Assembly (NCBI GenBank): GCA_027073875.1
Contig: JALTEO010000318.1
Coordinates: 1-6,249 of the forward strand
From: Bacteroidales bacterium
Lineage (GTDB): Bacteria; Bacteroidota; Bacteroidia; Bacteroidales; JALTDM01
Reading direction: 5' to 3'
DNA: 6,249 nucleotides
Shown here one piece after another: positions 1 through 5,000 of this stretch. Every line of letters begins with the position of its first letter. The first letter of the stretch is position 1. The notes beneath the pieces are model-generated. The model was not told where the DNA came from and ran no database searches. It was given only the letters and a program-made list of their open reading frames with translations. Made by a program: the position numbers and the translations under genes.

Positions 1-11
1 AATTTGCACAC

Positions 12-368
12 GGAAGTAAGTCGTTCTATCGCCTCGATAATTATCGGGGAGGAAAGTCCCGACAACGCAATGCATCATTCTTCCTAACGGGAAGTTATCC
101 GTGAGGGTAAGTAGTGGTAACAGAAAATAACCGCTCCGCTCCGGCGGGGTAAGGGTGAAAAGGTGGGGTAAGAGCTCACTGGTTTTGGTAGTAATACTAA
201 AAGCCGTACCACCAATGAGTTGCAAGTCCGCGTAAACCTGCATTTGAGGGTTGCATGCCTGAGCAGGAGGGTAGGATGCTAAAGTCATCAAGTGATTGAT
301 GTCGTAGATAAATGATAGAATACCGTGTTTTTCATGGGAACAGAATCGGGCTTATTGGCTTACTTCCT
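12..368 (+). ncRNA. rnpB: RNase P RNA (bacterial type A), complete
   Basis: This is the catalytic RNA of ribonuclease P, which removes the 5' leader from pre-tRNAs. The universal core is visible in order: GAGGAAAGTCC at 49-59, ACAGAAA at 120-126, GGTAAGAGCTCAC (the P11/P12 region) at 167-179, GGGTAGG at 269-275, TAGATAAATGATAG at 305-318 and ACAGAATCGGGCTTA at 340-354. P1 is a perfect 9-bp helix, 12-20 with 359-367. P3 can form from 32-38 with 43-49. The long-range P4 helix pairs 54-62 with 346-353 and leaves U57 unpaired, the position of the conserved bulged uridine. Several P4 pairs differ from E. coli but stay complementary, which supports a functional RNA. The gene is full length (about 355 nt). 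Its promoter lies mostly left of the window. The ends are taken from P1, so each may be a few bases off. Confidence 0.97.
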
Positions 369-374
369 TTTTTA
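359..374 (+). terminator. Possible rnpB 3' end: P1 3' strand followed by a T run
   Basis: The 3' strand of the RNase P P1 helix (359-367) is followed directly by TTTTTT at 368-373. The helix plus U-tract could act as, or mark, the transcript end. It is not a classical local GC-rich hairpin, because the P1 partner strand is about 340 nt away. The next gene converges from the other side and its stop codon is at 381-383. Confidence 0.4.
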
Positions 375-380
375 TGGAAC

Positions 381-1451
381 TTAATTTCCGGCATTTACAA
401 TTGCCCAATAATCGGTTGTTGTTTGGTAATCAGCAAAATTCAAATTTTTTGTTAGATTATTTACAGCCAAGGAGTCAATCATTTTTTGATCCAGTTTCTT
501 ACCGAAAATTGTTTTATCAAATCGGGAAGAAAAAATGCCAATACCATTATTAATATTTGTATAAGCCGGTTTTTCTTGAACAATACCATTTGATGGACTA
601 CTAACTTCAATATATGTATTCAAATCTGTGGAACCAACAACAAAAATGAAATCGAGACATTCTTCCTTTACTATTCGTCGAATATTCGCATTTTCTTCTA
701 TGTGTGCGGCTAAATATTGGAAAAAATTATCGCCATTAATGTTTTGTATTATTTTTTCACCACCTAAATCGGTTTGCGAGGTCTTTGTGGATAATGGATA
801 TTCTATGTAATGTTCTGTGGTGTCGGTAGGTGATAGTTCGTAATAATGAAAGCCAAGTGTGAGCTGATATAAGCGAGTACCTTTTGTTGACTTCCATTTT
901 GCATCATAACCATTAAAGCCACATAAATTAACAGTTTGTTGGGGAGAGGTTGTTGGGTTTGAAACCAATAACTTTGAAATTAATTTTGTAGAGCCGGTAA
1001 CGGTTTTGTCGTATTTAGGGATGTAAATATTGAGAGAAAATGAATAATCATCAATATTGTTTGCTTCGGCATTTGTAATTAATTTTTCGGTAGAATAGTA
1101 GATAATATTGTTGTCGTTGGCGAAAGTGCCACTGTCTTTTTCGAGAATAGTGTCATTAAAGAGGTAAGTTTTGACAGTATCGGAATGACCGTTAGCAGTT
1201 TTTATTTTGAATAGTTTTACGATAATATTTTGATATTGTACGGAATCGCTTACAGCAGCCATTTCGTAAGCACTGGCATTGCCTAAAAATGCTTTATTAA
1301 CCTTGATATAGTGGATGCTGTCGTTTTGGTTGAGCAGGCCGTAAACTACCGTAATATCTTTCCATGGTGCATTGATGTCAATATCTGTTGAACATGAGTG
1401 AAATCCGCCAAAAAGAATAATACTAAAAAGGATAATTGATAAATATTTCAT
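381..1451 (-). CDS. Uncharacterised Bacteroidota lipoprotein, DUF4249-like
   Basis: The product is a predicted cell-envelope lipoprotein of 356 residues. I chose the ATG at 1449-1451 because it opens a normal signal peptide: Met-Lys, a hydrophobic stretch at about residues 3-17, then FHSC with the putative lipidated Cys at residue 20. The frame runs up to an ATG at 1485-1487, but that adds a 12-residue charged head in front of the signal peptide and lies at or upstream of the transcript start predicted from a TATTTTTG box. The residue at -3 of the lipobox is Phe rather than Leu, so lipidation is likely but not certain. After the Cys come acidic residues (STDID), as in some surface-exposed Bacteroidota lipoproteins. 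The mature part looks rich in beta strands and has no catalytic motif I recognise. The sequence CSTDIDINAP..VVYGLL near the N-terminus and NINNGIGIFSSRF near the C-terminus recall DUF4249-type lipoproteins; this family call is from memory and tentative. The gene stands alone, divergent from panB and convergent with rnpB. Confidence 0.8.
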   Translation of the reverse strand: MKYLSIILFSIILFGGFHSCSTDIDINAPWKDITVVYGLLNQNDSIHYIKVNKAFLGNASAYEMAAVSDSVQYQNIIVKLFKIKTANGHSDTVKTYLFNDTILEKDSGTFANDNNIIYYSTEKLITNAEANNIDDYSFSLNIYIPKYDKTVTGSTKLISKLLVSNPTTSPQQTVNLCGFNGYDAKWKSTKGTRLYQLTLGFHYYELSPTDTTEHYIEYPLSTKTSQTDLGGEKIIQNINGDNFFQYLAAHIEENANIRRIVKEECLDFIFVVGSTDLNTYIEVSSPSNGIVQEKPAYTNINNGIGIFSSRFDKTIFGKKLDQKMIDSLAVNNLTKNLNFADYQTTTDYWAIVNAGN

Positions 1452-1479
1452 TTTGTCGAAATAAATTGTTTTACATTTG
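1452..1479 (+). promoter_or_regulatory. Candidate Bacteroidota-type promoter of panB
   Basis: TACATTTG at 1472-1479 matches the Bacteroidota -7 consensus TAnnTTTG. TTTG at 1452-1455 could serve as the -33 element with a 16-nt spacer, slightly short of the usual 17-20. Transcription would start near 1485 and leave a leader of about 28 nt before the panB ATG at 1513. The match is by eye only, and such motifs are frequent in AT-rich spacers. Confidence 0.4.
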
Positions 1480-1491
1480 TGTTTCAAATTG

Positions 1492-1499
1492 CAAAAATA
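1492..1499 (-). promoter_or_regulatory. Candidate -7 box for the lipoprotein gene
   Basis: The minus strand reads TATTTTTG here, which fits TAnnTTTG. The predicted start point, near 1485, would lie upstream of the ATG at 1451 and give a leader of about 34 nt. No clear TTTG -33 element sits at the right distance; only a T-run at 1522-1527 (22-nt spacer) is present, so confidence is low. Confidence 0.3.
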
Positions 1500-1512
1500 G
1501 AAAAATATTCTT

Positions 1513-2316
1513 ATGAATGTTAAAAAAGTTACAACACATGTCTTGCACGAGATGAAATTGCATGGCGAGAAGATTGCTATGCTGACGGGATACGATTATT
1601 CTTTTGCAAAAATTTTGGATAAAGCCGGTGTTGATATTATTCTTGTCGGCGACTCGGCTTCTAATGTAATGGCAGGGTTTGATTCTACCTTACCTATTAC
1701 ACTTGATGCTATGATTTACCATGCGTCATCGGTGGTGCGGGCGGTAGAGAGAGCATTAGTGGTGGTAGATTTACCTTTTGGAACATATCAAGGAAATTCC
1801 AAAGAAGCACTGAATTCAGCCATTAGAATAATGAAAGAAACAGGTGCTCATGCCGTAAAGCTTGAGGGTGGTGAAGAAGTTGTGGAGTCGATAAAACGCA
1901 TTTTGTCTGCCGGAATTCCTGTAATGGGACATTTGGGATTGACACCGCAAAGCATTCACAAGTTTGGGACTTATGTGGTGCGGGCACGCAATAAAGAAGA
2001 AGCAGACAGATTGAAGAATGATGCTAAAATCCTACAGGAAGCAGGAGTCTTTTCATTGGTGTTGGAAAAAATTCCTGCCAAGTTAGCCGGAGAGGTGTCA
2101 AAATCGTTGAAAATTCCGGTAATTGGAATCGGTGCCGGTGGCGATACCGACGGACAAGTACTTGTATTACACGATATGTTGGGGATTACTCAGGAGTTTT
2201 CACCCCGATTTTTGCGACGGTATGCTAATCTGAATGAGGATGTTACTGCTGCCGTTGAACATTATATCTCGGATGTGAAACAACAAGATTTTCCGAATAA
2301 AAAAGAACAATACTAG
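1513..2316 (+). CDS. panB: 3-methyl-2-oxobutanoate hydroxymethyltransferase (ketopantoate hydroxymethyltransferase)
   Basis: PanB transfers a hydroxymethyl group from 5,10-methylene-tetrahydrofolate to 2-oxoisovalerate, giving ketopantoate, the first committed step to pantothenate and coenzyme A; it is cytosolic and forms a decamer. At 267 residues the gene is full length and covers the whole TIM barrel. Family signatures are LTGYDYSFA (24-32), LVGDSASNVMAG (44-55), TLPITLDAMIYH (59-70), VDLPFGTY (85-92), VKLEGG (115-120), GHLGLTPQS (139-147) and IGIGAG (204-209). The metal-binding residues appear as Asp47, Asp86 and Glu118, and the catalytic Glu as Glu185 (corresponding to Asp45, Asp84, Glu114 and Glu181 of E. 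coli PanB). No Shine-Dalgarno sequence precedes the ATG, which is normal for the phylum. No other pantothenate gene (panC, panD, panE) is adjacent, so it seems to be transcribed alone or with genes beyond the repeat island downstream. Confidence 0.97.
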   Translation: MNVKKVTTHVLHEMKLHGEKIAMLTGYDYSFAKILDKAGVDIILVGDSASNVMAGFDSTLPITLDAMIYHASSVVRAVERALVVVDLPFGTYQGNSKEALNSAIRIMKETGAHAVKLEGGEEVVESIKRILSAGIPVMGHLGLTPQSIHKFGTYVVRARNKEEADRLKNDAKILQEAGVFSLVLEKIPAKLAGEVSKSLKIPVIGIGAGGDTDGQVLVLHDMLGITQEFSPRFLRRYANLNEDVTAAVEHYISDVKQQDFPNKKEQY

Positions 2317-2322
2317 TGTTTA

Positions 2323-2357
2323 ATTACGAAGTATCAATTACGAATTACGAATTACGA
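2323..2357 (+). repeat. Tandem heptamer array, ATTACGA x5 (one copy degenerate)
   Basis: Five contiguous 7-bp units run in phase. Units 1, 3, 4 and 5 (2323-2329, 2337-2343, 2344-2350, 2351-2357) are exactly ATTACGA. Unit 2 (2330-2336, AGTATCA) keeps four of seven bases. The array begins 6 bp after the panB stop codon. I recall similar ATTACGA strings in other Bacteroidota intergenic regions, but cannot check that here. Confidence 0.85.
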
Positions 2358-2369
2358 ATACCTTTGGCA

Positions 2370-2404
2370 TAAATTATCAATTGTTAATTGTAAATTATTA
2401 ATTG
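2370..2404 (+). repeat. Second tandem heptamer array, TAAATTA / TTAATTG type x5
   Basis: Five in-phase 7-bp units: TAAATTA (2370-2376), TCAATTG (2377-2383), TTAATTG (2384-2390), TAAATTA (2391-2397) and TTAATTG (2398-2404). It has the same unit length and total length (35 bp) as the array at 2323-2357 but a different unit sequence, and a 12-bp gap separates the two. Its last base is also the first base of the next hairpin. Confidence 0.7.
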
Positions 2405-2510
2405 TCCCATAGGGACGAAACTTTTATAATAATGCAACAAAACAGGCAACCCAGTACCCCCGAAACGAGTTCGGGGCAAGCTGTAGGTGCGGAACATTTT
2501 CGGTAAAACC
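2404..2510. repeat. Pair of diverged REP-like repeats with hairpins
   Basis: Two related segments, 2410-2425 and 2484-2499, match at 12 of 16 positions around TAGGnnCGnAAC and lie exactly 74 bp apart. The first follows a short palindrome, GTCCC-ATA-GGGAC (2404-2416). Between them is a strong hairpin, CCCCGAA (2458-2464) with TTCGGGG (2470-2476), 7 bp with a 5-nt loop. The composition is clearly more GC-rich than the surroundings. I recall similar intergenic repeats in other Bacteroidota; copy number in this genome is unknown. The hairpin lacks a T-run on either strand, so it is not an obvious intrinsic terminator. Confidence 0.6.
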
Positions 2511-2589
2511 ATTGAAGCCAATAAGAGAATTATTAAACGATAAACAGGATTTATGCCGGAAATAATTGTAATATTGTGAATGTGAAAAT

Positions 2590-2718
2590 AAGACCTTTGC
2601 AAAACAAAAAAACTGTCATTCTGAGCATTGCGAAGAATCTCAACATGCTAAATAGTAAATATTTATAGATTCTTCACTGCGTTTAAAATGACAAAATCAG
2701 AAGTTTTGAAAAGGTCTC
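2590..2718. mobile_element. MITE-like palindromic element, no transposase
   Basis: The element is 129 bp and symmetric about position 2654. Its outer arms, 2591-2605 and 2703-2717 (AGACCTTTGCAAAAC against the complement of GTTTTGAAAAGGTCT), match at 14 of 15 bases. Inner arms, 2614-2640 and 2667-2693, match at 20 of 27 bases and are exact at both ends (TGTCATT and GAAGAATCT). The spacer between the inner arms is 26 nt. AAAAT stands immediately outside both ends (2585-2589 and 2719-2723) and could be a 5-bp target-site duplication, although an AT-rich 5-mer could recur by chance. There is no coding capacity, so any movement would need a transposase elsewhere. The TGTCATTCTGAG..GAAGAATCT core resembles a repeat I recall from many bacterial intergenic regions. 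Confidence 0.75.
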
Positions 2719-2734
2719 AAAATGTATATACAGA

Positions 2735-3430
2735 ATGAACCTCTCATCACGGATTTTATACGAAGACAATCACATTATTGCTTTATTTAAGCAAGTGGGT
2801 GACATTGTTCAGGGCGATAAAACGGGCGACGAGCCGTTGAGTGAGCAGGTTAAACGCTATTTGAAAGAAAAATATAATAAACAAGGCAATGTCTTTTTGG
2901 GTGTAACGCACCGAATTGATCGTCCTGTAGCAGGGATAGTGCTTTTTGCTAAAACAGGTAAAGCGTTGTCGCGGCTGAATAAAATGTTTTCGCAAAATGA
3001 GATTCACAAAACTTATTGGACAATTGTAAAAAATGAGCCGCCTGCGAATGAGGGAGAATTAGTCCATTGGTTGGTAAAAAATGAAAAGCAAAATAAATCT
3101 TACGCTAACGACTCGGAAAAGCAGGGTACGAAAAAAGCAATCTTACAATATAAAATGATTGCAAAATCGGATAATTATTTTCTGTTGTCAGTAAAATTGT
3201 TGACGGGGCGGCATCATCAAATCCGTTGTCAACTGGCAAAAATCGGCTGCCCTATCCGTGGTGACCTGAAATATGGTTTTCCGCGGTCGAACCCCGATAA
3301 AGGAATAGATTTACTGGCAAGAGAGATTCGTTTTGTGCATCCTGTCAGAGGCAAGGAAATTATTATTAAAGCACCGGTGCCGCAAAATAATTTATGGCAG
3401 AGCTTAACAAAAGATTTGATAGATGGTTAA
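2735..3430 (+). CDS. RluA-family RNA pseudouridine synthase, catalytic domain only
   Basis: The enzyme isomerises specific uridines in rRNA or tRNA to pseudouridine in the cytosol. At 231 residues it holds just the RluA catalytic domain and lacks the N-terminal S4 RNA-binding domain of RluC and RluD. Motif I is ILYEDNHIIALFKQVG (7-22). Motif II is THRIDRPVAGIVLFAKT (58-74), with Asp62 as the catalytic nucleophile. The conserved LLTGRHHQIRCQLA motif is at 155-168 and GDLKYG at 176-181. The C-terminal IDLLAREIRFVHP (191-203) is also typical. The uridine target cannot be told from sequence, so I give no rlu symbol. The start at 2735 fits the motif spacing; an ATG at 2722 is out of frame. The gene overlaps the following glycosyltransferase by 8 nt, so the two are probably cotranscribed and translationally coupled. 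Its start lies only 16 bp from the MITE. Confidence 0.93.
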   Translation: MNLSSRILYEDNHIIALFKQVGDIVQGDKTGDEPLSEQVKRYLKEKYNKQGNVFLGVTHRIDRPVAGIVLFAKTGKALSRLNKMFSQNEIHKTYWTIVKNEPPANEGELVHWLVKNEKQNKSYANDSEKQGTKKAILQYKMIAKSDNYFLLSVKLLTGRHHQIRCQLAKIGCPIRGDLKYGFPRSNPDKGIDLLAREIRFVHPVRGKEIIIKAPVPQNNLWQSLTKDLIDG

Positions 3431-4412
3431 ATTTTTAGTCATACGGTTGAGTTCTATTGGCGATATTGTGCTTACAACACCGGTTGTGAGAGCTTTGGCA
3501 ACACAATTACCCGATTCGGAAGTGCATTTTTTTGTCAAAAAACAATTTGCCGATGTGGTGAAACACAATCTGTATATCACAAAAGTTCATCTTTACGATG
3601 GTAATATTGCTCAAAATTTAAAGACTTTTAAGCAGGAGCAGTTTGATTATGTGATTGATCTGCACAAAAATCTGCGATCGTTCAGGGTGCGTAACGGACT
3701 GTCGTCATTATGGTTTTCGTTTGATAAACTGAACTTTGAGAAATGGCTGATGGTAAATTTTAAGACAAATAAATTGCCGGATAAACATATTGTGGAACGG
3801 TATTTTGATGCTGTGTCAAAATTTGATATTACACTTGACGACAAAGGACTGGATTATTTTATTGCACCTGACGATGAGGTGAATATTGCTGATAATTTCG
3901 GTGTTGACTTTTCATCGGGATTTGTGGCTTTTGTGGTGGGAGCCAAGCATTTTACCAAACAGATTCCCGTTCAAAAGGCAGCCGATATTTTGAATGGTAT
4001 TTCGTTGCCGGTCATTTTATTGGGTGGAAAACAAGATGAATTGCAAGCGAATGAAATTGCAGAAAAAGTAAATAATGCACCGGTGCAAAATGCTGCGGGA
4101 AAATTCCGGTTAAATCAGAGTGCGTCAATTTTAAAGCAGGCGAGGGTAGTGATAACACCGGATACCGGACTGATGCACATTGCTGCTGCATTCGGAAAAA
4201 AAATTGTTTCGTTGTGGGGCAATACCATCCCTGAGTTTGGGATGTATCCTTATAAGCCGCATCCTGACTCTAAAATATTTGAGGTGAAAAATTTAAAATG
4301 TCGTCCGTGTTCAAAAATTGGTTTTGATAAATGTCCAAAGAAACATTTTCGTTGTATGAACGATATTGATACAGATAAGATTATTGAAACGGTAAAAAGT
4401 CTTGGAGATTGA
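3423..4412 (+). CDS. Glycosyltransferase family 9 protein (ADP-heptose:LPS heptosyltransferase-like)
   Basis: GT9 enzymes add heptose or a related sugar to the growing lipopolysaccharide core at the cytoplasmic face of the inner membrane. The protein is 329 residues, normal for the family. The N-terminal Rossmann half opens with FLVIRLSSIGDIVLTTPVVRAL (4-25), where Asp14 matches the proposed catalytic Asp of WaaC. The C-terminal donor-binding half carries VVGAKHFTKQIP (171-182), ILLGGKQD (198-205) and the signature PDTGLMHIAAAFGKKIVSLWGNT (246-268). Near the end is a four-cysteine cluster (Cys293, 296, 304 and 311, in LKCRPCSKIG..DKCPKKHFRCM), a pattern I associate with Bacteroidota GT9 proteins. 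There is no signal peptide or membrane span. Acceptor and exact donor sugar are not determinable, so no waa symbol is given. It overlaps the upstream pseudouridine synthase gene by 8 nt and ends 24 bp from a convergent gene, with no obvious terminator between. Confidence 0.92.
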   Translation: MVKFLVIRLSSIGDIVLTTPVVRALATQLPDSEVHFFVKKQFADVVKHNLYITKVHLYDGNIAQNLKTFKQEQFDYVIDLHKNLRSFRVRNGLSSLWFSFDKLNFEKWLMVNFKTNKLPDKHIVERYFDAVSKFDITLDDKGLDYFIAPDDEVNIADNFGVDFSSGFVAFVVGAKHFTKQIPVQKAADILNGISLPVILLGGKQDELQANEIAEKVNNAPVQNAAGKFRLNQSASILKQARVVITPDTGLMHIAAAFGKKIVSLWGNTIPEFGMYPYKPHPDSKIFEVKNLKCRPCSKIGFDKCPKKHFRCMNDIDTDKIIETVKSLGD

Positions 4413-4436
4413 TTTAAGATACAGCCGATTTATTAT

Positions 4437-4922
4437 CTACTGGTTAATCTTTTGAATTTTGTAAGTTTTAAAACTTCCTTGATACGAAACTTTTAGGAAA
4501 TAATAACTTTCGGCTAATCCGTTTAATGAAACTTTGGTTACCGAAGTGTTAACAGTTTTTTCCGATAGTGTTCTTCCCAATTCATCAATGATAGCAATCT
4601 TAGCATTGCCTTGAAAATTATTATTGTTAAATTCTACAGTAACTTCGTTAGTGGCAGGAACAGGATAGATATTTACAGAAAATTCTTGTGAAGATTGTTC
4701 CGGAATTTCTACAATGGTGTAACTGTTTTGTTGAAAACCTTGTGTTAGCGTTCCACCATTGGTTAGGGTTGCAGTAATAGTTTGTCCGACAGTGTAGCTG
4801 ATGGCTACATTGCCGTTTTCTGCATAATTACCTGCTGTAGCAATAACAGAAGGACTAACTGATTGCGAAAAAGAGATGATTGAAACAATCAAGAATATGG
4901 AAAATAGACTTAGTGTTTTCAT
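4437..4922 (-). CDS. Small secreted protein with T9SS type A C-terminal sorting domain
   Basis: The product is 161 residues from the ATG at 4920-4922, which starts a good signal peptide (MKTLSLFSIFLIVSIISFSQ, cleavage near residue 19 or 20). The frame continues 24 codons further up to 4994, but that would bury the signal peptide. The middle (about 25-70) contains VIATAGNYAENGNVAISYTVGQT..LTQGFQQN, a short module I recall in front of sorting domains in other Bacteroidota proteins; its function is unknown to me. From about residue 83 to the end is a type A sorting domain: VNIYPVPATNEVTVEF (usual core YPNPA), then ELGRTL, then YYFLKVSYQ and the basic tail YKIQKINQ. Such proteins cross the inner membrane by Sec and the outer membrane by the T9SS, and are then anchored or released. 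There is no enzymatic domain. It lies 78 bp downstream of the crotonase-type gene on the same strand. Confidence 0.88.
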   Translation of the reverse strand: MKTLSLFSIFLIVSIISFSQSVSPSVIATAGNYAENGNVAISYTVGQTITATLTNGGTLTQGFQQNSYTIVEIPEQSSQEFSVNIYPVPATNEVTVEFNNNNFQGNAKIAIIDELGRTLSEKTVNTSVTKVSLNGLAESYYFLKVSYQGSFKTYKIQKINQ

Positions 4923-4948
4923 TTTAAAATAGGTTTTAAAATTTGAAG

Positions 4949-4956
4949 TAAAAGTA
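4949..4956 (-). promoter_or_regulatory. Weak candidate -7 box for the T9SS-sorted protein
   Basis: The minus strand reads TACTTTTA, one base off TAnnTTTG. It would give a start near 4942 and a leader of about 20 nt before the ATG at 4922. Poly-A/T tracts lie just upstream, but no TTTG -33 box is visible. It indicates that the gene may have its own promoter despite sharing a strand with the upstream operon. Confidence 0.25.
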
Positions 4957-4970
4957 CATAAAAAATTGAT

Positions 4971-4988
4971 ATAAAAAAATTTTTTTAT
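4971..4988. repeat. Perfect 18-bp A/T palindrome
   Basis: ATAAAAAAA followed by TTTTTTTAT is a perfect inverted repeat with no loop. It lies between the crotonase-type stop codon and the start of the T9SS-sorted gene. Read on the minus strand it could contribute to termination of the upstream operon (A-run then T-run), act as an upstream AT element for the next promoter, or be a chance product of composition. Confidence 0.4.
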
Positions 4989-5000
4989 TAACAATCATAA

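Larger units (their letters stand above)
2317..2734. other. Gene-free repeat island between panB and the RluA-type gene
   Basis: This 418-bp spacer has no credible coding sequence. In order it holds a 7-bp repeat array (2323-2357), a second 7-bp array (2370-2404), two diverged hairpin-associated repeats (2404-2510), about 80 bp of unremarkable AT-rich sequence (2511-2589), and a MITE-like inverted-repeat element (2590-2718). A TAnnTTTG match (TACCTTTG, 2359-2366) lies in the gap between the two arrays, but it has no -33 partner. The RluA-type gene starts 16 bp after the MITE, so its promoter must lie inside this island or transcription must come from panB. Confidence 0.75.

Noticed and set aside
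628..810. A 60-codon plus-strand open frame inside the lipoprotein gene
   Set aside because: It is antisense to a well-supported coding region with no family features of its own.
1452..1487. Upstream ATG at 1487 as start of the lipoprotein, and similarly the ATG at 4994 for the T9SS-sorted protein
   Set aside because: Both would place a charged or irregular extension ahead of a clean signal peptide; the downstream ATGs at 1451 and 4922 start with Met-Lys and a hydrophobic core.
2323..2404. Heptamer arrays considered as a CRISPR array
   Set aside because: Units are 7 bp and directly abutting with no unique spacers, and no cas gene is nearby.
2458..2476. GC-rich hairpin considered as an intrinsic terminator for panB
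   Set aside because: No T-run follows on the plus strand (GCAAGCTGT follows), it is 140 bp past the stop codon, and it fits better as part of a repeat element.
2384..2602. A 72-codon open frame on the minus strand in the repeat island
   Set aside because: It runs straight through the heptamer array, both hairpin repeats and into the MITE edge, so its sequence is explained by repeats. It has no start context, domain or signal peptide.
2783..3007. Minus-strand open frames inside the pseudouridine synthase gene and (3647-3844) the GT9 gene
   Set aside because: They lie opposite strongly conserved motifs of the real genes and show no recognisable protein features.
4413..4436. Searched the 24-bp convergent spacer for a bidirectional terminator
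   Set aside because: Only a 5-bp AGATA/TATCT pairing is possible, too weak to call.
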